Of a stretch of 64,000 nt of DNA, positions 58,268 to 64,000 are shown piece after piece (the first letter of the stretch is position 1; each line of letters starts with the position of its first letter). The stretch lies in assembly GCF_030294945.1 (NCBI RefSeq), contig NZ_AP018448.1, forward strand, positions 11,256,501-11,320,500. The letters are read 5' to 3'. The translations under genes were made by a program, and so were the position numbers. Origin of the DNA: Streptomyces graminofaciens (lineage in GTDB: Bacteria; Actinomycetota; Actinomycetes; Streptomycetales; Streptomycetaceae). A model generated the notes under the pieces. The model saw nothing but the letters and a program-made list of their open reading frames with translations. It ran no database searches and was not told where the DNA came from.

Positions 58268-59470
58268 TCAGTGAGCCTCTGCCGGTCGGTGCACCACCAC
58301 GATGCCGTGGTCGGCGAAGACCTTCAGGATCGCGTCGAAGCAGTCGTACGGCTCGCCGTCCCAGGGATCGATGAAACCGCTCAGGTGCCGACGGGCGATG
58401 TCGGAGCCGTGCCAGACGAGCGTGAACGGCGCTGTCGCCCCGAACCTCCCTCGCAGGCAGTCGTCCAGCGCGTCCAGGTTGCAGCCGAAGTAACCGCCGG
58501 GGCCGTTGACCGCCTCACCGAGGGCGCAGTAGAAGGAGGCCCGGTCGGTGACGTACCGGCCGTCCAGGTGATACGTGCTGTCCCGTGGCCGATCAGGGCG
58601 GTCCCGTCGCGCGCACCCGGACCTCCGTACAAGGGTGAGCCACTGATCGCGCCCCCACGCGTCATACGCCGCCCAGAGGTTGGGGGCCGAGGGCACACCG
58701 CTCAGCCACTGCTCCACGACCGGACGGGCGCGGAAGGAGGGCGCGTCCCAGGGAACCCGGCGCAGGGTGAGATCGACCAGGTCCGGCCCGAGGTCCGACG
58801 GGCACCGGTCGACGATCTCCGCGTCGACACTCCACCGCGTCACGGCCGTACCCGACGGGTCGAGGGCGACCAGTTCCGCGCGTTCGAGCTGCCGTGCCCG
58901 CCGACCGGCGGCGCTGAGCGCCGCCGCGAGTTCGTCACCCACCGCGCACCCGAGAAGGCGCAACACGGTCCCGTCCCCGTCCCCCGCGGAGTCCGCCGGC
59001 ACCACCCGCACCACGTCCTGGACGGCACCGAGCCACTCGCGCTCGTCATGGAGGCGAGCGCCTGCCCCGAGGTAGGGGTCCTCGGGCGGTTCGACCCAGT
59101 CGTAGGCCGCCGCCACGACCACATCCAGCAACGCCGGGTCGGCCGGGTTCGGCCGGTGGCCGAGCATCCGGGCGTCGACGAGCCGCCAGGGGAAGAGCCG
59201 CTCCAAGCCCTGCGGGCAGTGTTCGTCGCCGACCGGCATCACCCAGAGGTCGCCGAGCTCGGCTCCGTCCGGGCTGCCACTCACCGCCTCGGCCAGTCGC
59301 CCCGCCGGTGCACACCCGATCAGCTCGTACGGCCGGGTCGGCGGGTCGACGAAGAGGCCCTCGACCCGCGCGCACACCGCCAAGGGCGGCGAGTCCGCGG
59401 ATGCGACGAGTGCGAACCGGGGCGGCGCGGCCGACCGGGCGACGCCCTCCGGCCATTGAAAGGTCGTCAT
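58268..59470 (-). CDS. Barstar-domain protein with long N-terminal extension
   Basis: A 400-residue protein. The C-terminal 90 residues carry a barstar fold: STYHLDGRYVTDRASFYCAL, then GEAVNGPGGYFGCNLDALDDCL, closely following the pattern of the barnase inhibitor. The first 300 residues (FALVASADSPPLAVCARVEG, LLGCAVGDELAAAL) are of unknown function. ATG 59470 is the first sensible start; the open frame upstream is not coding. Barstar domains neutralise secreted or toxin-module ribonucleases, but no barnase-like gene is in the window, so the partner is unknown. It is divergent from a phosphodiesterase gene. Confidence 0.8.
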   Translation of the reverse strand: MTTFQWPEGVARSAAPPRFALVASADSPPLAVCARVEGLFVDPPTRPYELIGCAPAGRLAEAVSGSPDGAELGDLWVMPVGDEHCPQGLERLFPWRLVDARMLGHRPNPADPALLDVVVAAAYDWVEPPEDPYLGAGARLHDEREWLGAVQDVVRVVPADSAGDGDGTVLRLLGCAVGDELAAALSAAGRRARQLERAELVALDPSGTAVTRWSVDAEIVDRCPSDLGPDLVDLTLRRVPWDAPSFRARPVVEQWLSGVPSAPNLWAAYDAWGRDQWLTLVRRSGCARRDRPDRPRDSTYHLDGRYVTDRASFYCALGEAVNGPGGYFGCNLDALDDCLRGRFGATAPFTLVWHGSDIARRHLSGFIDPWDGEPYDCFDAILKVFADHGIVVVHRPAEAH

Positions 59471-59554
59471 CCCGCGCCACTCTAGGGCCGGTCGGCACAG
59501 CCGCACACTTGGGCCGACTGGCTGTCCCGCCCCCCGAAGACAGACACTGAACCC

Positions 59555-60130
59555 GTGCGTCTGCTCCTCACGACCGACACCCACCTGCCCAAGCGCGCCA
59601 AGGCACTGCCCGAGCAGCTCCTCGCCGAAGTCCCGCGCGCCGACGTGGTCGTGCACGCCGGGGACTGGGTCGACACGGCCACCCTCGACCTGCTGGAGGG
59701 CCGTTCCCGCCGCCTGGTCGGCGTGTACGGCAACAACGACGGGCCCGAACTGCGGGCCCGCCTCCCCGAGGTGGCCCGCGTGGAACTCGACGGCCTGCGC
59801 CTCGCCGTCGTCCATGAGACGGGCGCCGCCCAGGGCCGCGAACGCCGCTGTGCCGAGCGGTTCCCCGACGCCGACGTCCTGGTCTTCGGCCACAGCCACA
59901 TCCCCTGGGACACGGTCACGGACACGGGCCTGCGCCTGCTCAACCCGGGCTCGCCCACGGATCGCCGCCGACAGCCGTACTGCACATACATGACCGCGAC
60001 CGTGACGAAGGGCGAGCTGACGGAGGTGCTGCTGCACCGCCTGCCGGGTCGGGCCGGCCTCACGAAGGGGGCGGTGGATGGATCACGCCCGACGTCGCCG
60101 TCAGCGGCACCCCCGTCCCGCCCCACCTGA
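59555..60130 (+). CDS. YfcE/MJ0936-like metallophosphoesterase
   Basis: A 191-residue calcineurin-type phosphodiesterase. Metal-binding motifs are LLTTDTHLP, VVHAGDWVD, YGNNDG and LVFGHSHIP, with LNPGSPTDRRRQP near the end. GTG 59555 is the start. The C-terminal 25 residues (GAVDGSRPTSPSAAPPSRPT) are low complexity and fall within a 71-bp tail-to-tail overlap with xdhC, so they may be a read-through extension. The substrate (a phosphodiester) is unknown. Confidence 0.85.
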   Translation: MRLLLTTDTHLPKRAKALPEQLLAEVPRADVVVHAGDWVDTATLDLLEGRSRRLVGVYGNNDGPELRARLPEVARVELDGLRLAVVHETGAAQGRERRCAERFPDADVLVFGHSHIPWDTVTDTGLRLLNPGSPTDRRRQPYCTYMTATVTKGELTEVLLHRLPGRAGLTKGAVDGSRPTSPSAAPPSRPT

Positions 60131-61166
60131 GCGCGACGATCTCCGCCGCCACGGACACCGCCACCTCCTCGGGTGTACGGGCGCCCAGGTCGAGGCCGAC
60201 GGGGGAGCGCAGCCGGGACAGCTCGGGCTCGCCGAGCCCGGCCTCCCGTAGCCGCCGCATCCGGTCGTCGTGCGTACGACGGCTGCCCATCGCCCCGATG
60301 TACGCGGCCGGGCGGCTCAGCGCCTCCTCCAGCAGGGGTACGTCGAACTTGGGATCGTGGGTGAGGACGCAGAGCACCGTGCGGTCGTCGGTGTCCGTGC
60401 CGCGCAGATAGCGGTGCGGCCAGTCGACGACCACCTCCACCCCCGCCGGGAACCGCTTCGGCGTGGCGAACACCGGGCGCGCGTCGCACACCGTGACCCG
60501 GTAGCCGAGGAAGTCACCGATGCGGGCCACCGCGGCCGCGTAGTCGATCGCGCCGAAGACCAGCATGCGGGGCGGTGGCGCGAACGAGTGCAGGAAAACG
60601 GTGACGGTGTCCTCGCGCCGTTCGCCGTGCGGACCGTAGTGGCGCTGCCCGGTGGCGCCCTGGGCGAGTTCGCCGCGCGCGTCGGCGGTGACCGCCACGT
60701 CCAGGCCTGTGGAGCCGAGGGTGCCGGAGACGGCGTCCAGCCAAACGGCGAGGGTCGCCCCGCGTGGCGCCGGGCCGTCGATCACGGTCGCCGTGGTCAC
60801 CGGCCGCCCGGCGGCGACCGACTCCGCGACCGCGCCGAACGCCGGGTCCTCGTCGGCCGTCACCCGCCGCACCAGCAGGGTGATCTCCCCGCCGCAGGTC
60901 AGCCCCACGGCGAACGCGTCCTCGTCGCTGTATCCGAAGGTCTCCAGCCGGGCCTGACCGGACGCCATGACCTCCTGGGTCAGCTCGAACACCGCGCCCT
61001 CGACGCACCCCCCGGACACACTGCCCACGACTTCGTCACCCGGGCCGACGCCCATCGCGGCTCCCGGTCCACGCGGCGCGCTTCTGCTGACCGCGACGAC
61101 GGTGGCCAGACCGAAGGGGGAGCCCGCCGTGTACCAGTCGCTGAGGGTCGGGAGGATCTCGCGCAT
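60060..61166 (-). CDS. xdhC: XdhC/CoxI-family molybdenum hydroxylase maturation factor
   Basis: A 368-residue protein. The N-terminal XdhC/CoxI domain has the conserved SVSGGCVEGAVFE cysteine segment and GLTCGGEITLLV. The C-terminal Rossmann domain has RMLVFGAIDYAAAVARIGDFLGYRVTVCDARPVF and YIGAMGSRRTHDDR. Family members load and protect sulfurated molybdenum cofactor for xanthine-dehydrogenase-type enzymes. ATG 61166 has GAGGAG upstream. No molybdenum hydroxylase gene is adjacent. Its 3' end overlaps the phosphodiesterase gene. Confidence 0.85.
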   Translation of the reverse strand: MREILPTLSDWYTAGSPFGLATVVAVSRSAPRGPGAAMGVGPGDEVVGSVSGGCVEGAVFELTQEVMASGQARLETFGYSDEDAFAVGLTCGGEITLLVRRVTADEDPAFGAVAESVAAGRPVTTATVIDGPAPRGATLAVWLDAVSGTLGSTGLDVAVTADARGELAQGATGQRHYGPHGERREDTVTVFLHSFAPPPRMLVFGAIDYAAAVARIGDFLGYRVTVCDARPVFATPKRFPAGVEVVVDWPHRYLRGTDTDDRTVLCVLTHDPKFDVPLLEEALSRPAAYIGAMGSRRTHDDRMRRLREAGLGEPELSRLRSPVGLDLGARTPEEVAVSVAAEIVALRWGGTGVPLTATSGVIHPPPPS

Positions 61167-61461
61167 GGTTTTCGCTCCTCTCACGCGTCCCTGCCGGGCA
61201 GCGTCGCATCCGACCAGTGACCAGCGGCGGACCGCCACGCTCCCCGTGGGCAGGGTTCGGTTGTTCGGCTGCGGGTCGGTGGGGGCTTGTCGCGAAAGCG
61301 ACGGCCCTGTGCGCTTGAACGCACCCGGGCGCCCAACCGCACGATCACCCAGGGTGAGAGACGGGTGAGCAGAATCATGTGAACTCTTCTGTGAAAGCGG
61401 GTACTTACTCGTGCGTCAGTTGCTATTGACGGTTCGCCTGCCCATTGGGACGGTAGGGGAC

Positions 61462-63342
61462 ATGTCGAATGTGGCGGACATGTCAAGACTGCGCTCACGT
61501 CTGCTCGGTGTCCTTGCACTCTGCACCGGCTTCCTGACCACGGCGGGCACCCAGCCCGCCTCCGCTCTCCCCGATGAACTCTGGTTCGACGCGACCGCTT
61601 CGGCGACCCTCACCGTCGAGGGCGGTCGCTTCAAGGACGGCCTCGGCCGCGAGGTCGTCCTGCGTGGCTACAACGTCTCCGGCGAGACGAAACTCAAGGA
61701 GAACAACGGTCTGCCCTTCGCCTCGGTCGCCGACGCCAAGAAGTCGGCCACCGCGCTGAGGGCGCTCGGCGGCGGCAACTCCGTCCGCTTCCTGCTGTCC
61801 TGGGCGTACGCCGAGCCCGTGCGCGGCCAGGTCGACACCGCGTACCTCTCGGCCGCCACCGCACAGATGGCCGCCTTCCTGGACGCCGGGATCCGTGTCT
61901 ACCCCGACTTCCACCAGGACCTCTACTCCCGCTGGCTGTTCGACTCGGACAGCTGGTACACCGGCGACGGCGCCCCCAAGTGGGCCGTCGACCTCGGCAA
62001 CTACCCCGACGAGTACTGCGGGATCTGCCCGTTCTGGGGGCAGAACATCACCTCGAACGCGGCCGTGACGAAGTCGACGTACGACTTCTGGCACAACACC
62101 TACGGTGTCCAGGACTCCTTCCTGGACACCGCGCAGAAGACGATGACGTATCTCAAGTCGAACCTCACCGCCGCCCAGTTCCAGGGCCTCGTCGGCTTCG
62201 ACCCGTGGAACGAGCCGCATTTCGGGACCCTCGACTCGGGGCAGACCAGCCGGACCTGGGAGAAGAACGTTCTCTGGCCGTTCTATACGAAGTTCCGCGC
62301 CCGGATGGACGCGGCGGGCTGGCAGTCCAAGCCCGCCTTCGTCGAGCCGAACCTCTTCTGGAACGCCAACATCGACTTCCAGAAACAGGAGGGCGGACTG
62401 CTCGACGCGGGCACGATCGGACCGCGCTACGTCTTCAACACCCACTTCTACGACCAGAAGGCGATCTCCGGCGTCTTCATGTGGGGCAAGGCGGAGAACG
62501 GCCAGTACGTGAACGACTTCGGTACCGTCCGCGACCGGGCGACGGCGGGCGGCACCACCGCGATCGTCAGCGAGTTCGGGCACCCGCTCTCCGGGTCGGT
62601 CTCCGACAAGGCGCCCACGGTCTACAAGGCCATGTACCAGGCGCTCGACTCCCGGGTGAAGGGCGTGAACTGGTGGTCGGACCCGGCGTCCTCCGGCCCG
62701 GTCCTCTCCGGCTCCCAGTGGCAGTGGGACATCTACAACGGCCGCCATCACGAGCTGATGAACGACAACCCCGACGAGGTGCAGGTCGCGGGTGACGGCT
62801 GGAACGACGAGGACCTCTCGGCGGTACGCCTCGACGACTCCGGTACGGCCGTGCTCCGCCAGGACGCCCGGATGCTGGACCGGATCTACCCGAGCGCCAC
62901 CGCGGGCAGCGCCCTCGCCTTCACCTACGAGGACCGTTCGCGCGACGGCTCCACGACACTGACGTGGAACCCGGTGCCCAGCTCACTGCCGGGCGTCTCC
63001 TCGCTCGTCGGCTCCGGGCAGTACGCCCTGCTGGTCTGGCGCTCCGACGGCAGCACCGAGCCGACGGAACTGCATCTGCCGGCGTCCTTCCCCACCGCCT
63101 CCACGACGGTGGTGTCCGACCTCGGGGTCTCGTCCTCCCCGCCGGCGTACACGACGTCGACGCCGATCGCCGCGGCCAAGGAGCCGGGCGGCACCGGCAG
63201 CCGCCGGCTGCTGCTCACCTCCGCCGACTCGGGCAAGCTGCACTACGCCCTGGTCACCAACGGCGCGACAGCCCCGACCGCGGCGCAGTTGAACGCGGCG
63301 CGGACGGAGCTGTCGGGGTGGCTGGCCTCGGAGTTCAGCTAG
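61462..63342 (+). CDS. Secreted GH5 endoglycoceramidase-like glycoside hydrolase
   Basis: A 626-residue exported enzyme. The signal peptide (SRLRSRLLGVLALCTGFLTTAGTQPASA) is followed by a GH5 barrel: GREVVLRGYNVSGETK, YPDFHQDLYSRW, the acid/base Glu in GFDPWNEPHFG and the nucleophile Glu in AIVSEFGHPLSG. The HQD-x-YS element and the LRGYN start are typical of endoglycoceramidases rather than cellulases. A beta-sandwich C-terminus (about 480-625) completes it. ATG 61462 and ATG 61480 are both possible starts; each ATG sits inside a GACATGTC palindrome. The substrate preference is inferred. Confidence 0.82.
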   Translation: MSNVADMSRLRSRLLGVLALCTGFLTTAGTQPASALPDELWFDATASATLTVEGGRFKDGLGREVVLRGYNVSGETKLKENNGLPFASVADAKKSATALRALGGGNSVRFLLSWAYAEPVRGQVDTAYLSAATAQMAAFLDAGIRVYPDFHQDLYSRWLFDSDSWYTGDGAPKWAVDLGNYPDEYCGICPFWGQNITSNAAVTKSTYDFWHNTYGVQDSFLDTAQKTMTYLKSNLTAAQFQGLVGFDPWNEPHFGTLDSGQTSRTWEKNVLWPFYTKFRARMDAAGWQSKPAFVEPNLFWNANIDFQKQEGGLLDAGTIGPRYVFNTHFYDQKAISGVFMWGKAENGQYVNDFGTVRDRATAGGTTAIVSEFGHPLSGSVSDKAPTVYKAMYQALDSRVKGVNWWSDPASSGPVLSGSQWQWDIYNGRHHELMNDNPDEVQVAGDGWNDEDLSAVRLDDSGTAVLRQDARMLDRIYPSATAGSALAFTYEDRSRDGSTTLTWNPVPSSLPGVSSLVGSGQYALLVWRSDGSTEPTELHLPASFPTASTTVVSDLGVSSSPPAYTTSTPIAAAKEPGGTGSRRLLLTSADSGKLHYALVTNGATAPTAAQLNAARTELSGWLASEFS

Positions 63343-63346
63343 CGGT

Positions 63347-64000
63347 TCAGCTGCCGGAGGGTCCGGTCCAGTTGGCGGGCACGTGCGCGAGACGCACTCG
63401 CTGCGGGTGGTCGCCGACTGGGACGGACACCGTCTTCTTGCCGGTGGCGAAGTCGATCGCGGTGACCTGGTCGGCGCCGCTCTCGGAGATCACGCAGGAC
63501 TTGCCGTCACCGCTGACGGTCGCCCAGTACGGCTTGGAGGCGGTGACGAGCGGGCCCTCCTGGAGGGTCGCCCGGTCCACGACGGTCGCGTAGTCGTCCA
63601 TCGTGCCCGCGACGCACAGCTTGGTGCCGTCGGGCTTCATCGAGAGGCCGTGGTGGCGCGAGTCGTTGACGTAGGTGGTGCGGTCGTCGCTCGTCGCCGA
63701 GTTCTTCGGCAGGGTCTTGGTGCGGGTGATCTTGTCGGTGGCGATGTCGTACTCGAAGAAGCCGTTGAAGAACGACACCTGGAAGTACAGCTTCGTCTCG
63801 TCGGGCGAGAAGGCGGCCGGGCGGACCGCGTCCGAGTAGTCGGTCAGCCCGATCGCGTTGAGCCGGTCCCGCATGTCGATGACCTTGACCTGCTTGTACG
63901 TGGTCGCGTCGACGACCGTGATCTTGCGGTCGCCCTTCGTCCAGTCCAGCCACGGGGCGTCGGTCGAGGTGTTCACATCACCGATGGCCATGTTCCAGAT
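63347..64000 (-). CDS. YncE-like beta-propeller protein, partial
   Basis: The 3' part of a minus-strand gene that runs off the right edge; 217 residues are visible. It has repeated propeller blades: ITVVDATTYKQVKVIDM, AAFSPDETKLYFQVSFFNGFFEYDI, GLSMKPDGTKLCVAGTMDDYATVVD and VISESGADQVTAIDF. Such proteins are often secreted seven-bladed propellers. Its stop lies 4 bases from the convergent GH5 stop, so termination signals must lie inside coding sequence. The function is unknown. Confidence 0.75.
   Translation of the reverse strand: MWNMAIGDVNTSTDAPWLDWTKGDRKITVVDATTYKQVKVIDMRDRLNAIGLTDYSDAVRPAAFSPDETKLYFQVSFFNGFFEYDIATDKITRTKTLPKNSATSDDRTTYVNDSRHHGLSMKPDGTKLCVAGTMDDYATVVDRATLQEGPLVTASKPYWATVSGDGKSCVISESGADQVTAIDFATGKKTVSVPVGDHPQRVRLAHVPANWTGPSGS

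Overview
The window is high-GC actinobacterial DNA, almost certainly from a Streptomyces chromosome. The evidence is strong third-position G/C bias, frequent GTG and TTG starts, twin-arginine signal peptides, a Streptomyces subtilisin inhibitor, a CebR-type operator, NHLP-type peptide exporters and GC-rich intergenic repeats. I see no tRNA, rRNA, CRISPR array, replication origin or intact transposase. Everything here is read from sequence and recognised protein families; no database search was run.

Layout. 1-3191: end of a 4-hydroxyphenylacetate (homoprotocatechuate) meta-cleavage cluster (hpaE fragment, hpaD, hpaG-like) and a TetR regulator. 3455-7233: APC permease, aldehyde dehydrogenase and class I amidotransferase-type hydrolase, resembling gamma-glutamylated polyamine/GABA catabolism. 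A 175-bp MITE-like element begins on the last base of the hydrolase stop codon. 7691-13993 (minus): MarR regulator, then a ribose-type ABC importer operon (binding protein, double ATPase, permease) ending in a YtcJ-like amidohydrolase. A run of 19 heptanucleotide repeats lies upstream of it. 14503-20674: LuxR regulator, flavoprotein, orphan Tat-exported binding protein, NarL-type two-component pair, and a frameshifted alpha/beta hydrolase. 20682-23737: PhyH dioxygenase with divergent AraC regulator, then an ArsB-like permease. 23909-32131: SpoIIE-type phosphatase, GH2 beta-galactosidase, and a GH9 cellulase behind a CebR box.

32263-39312: ribbon-helix-helix/Fic-like toxin-antitoxin pair, a sigma-like/zinc-finger/transmembrane/ricin-lectin protein, a lactate-monooxygenase relic, a subtilisin inhibitor with P1 Lys, a 63-residue hypothetical protein, a Ppx/GppA phosphatase and a GNAT acetyltransferase. 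39314-43899: an operon directly behind a Zur-box-like operator, encoding a solute-binding lipoprotein, one polypeptide with two fused Dpp-type permeases, and an MFS transporter. It has no ATPase and looks like metal or metallophore traffic.

44141-50322 (minus): the most interesting system. A 71-residue double-glycine precursor with a cysteine-free core is followed by an HlyD-like adaptor, a C39-peptidase ABC transporter and a second NHLP-type ABC transporter. No lanthionine synthetase, YcaO or radical-SAM enzyme is nearby. Next to it are a hotdog thioesterase and a repeat-rich S1E protease. 53221-58212: two divergent SpoIIE phosphatases. 58268-64000: a barstar-domain protein, a phosphodiesterase overlapping xdhC tail-to-tail, an endoglycoceramidase-like GH5 enzyme, and a beta-propeller protein running off the end.

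Many gene boundaries carry long perfect stem-loops, and several convergent pairs are separated only by them.
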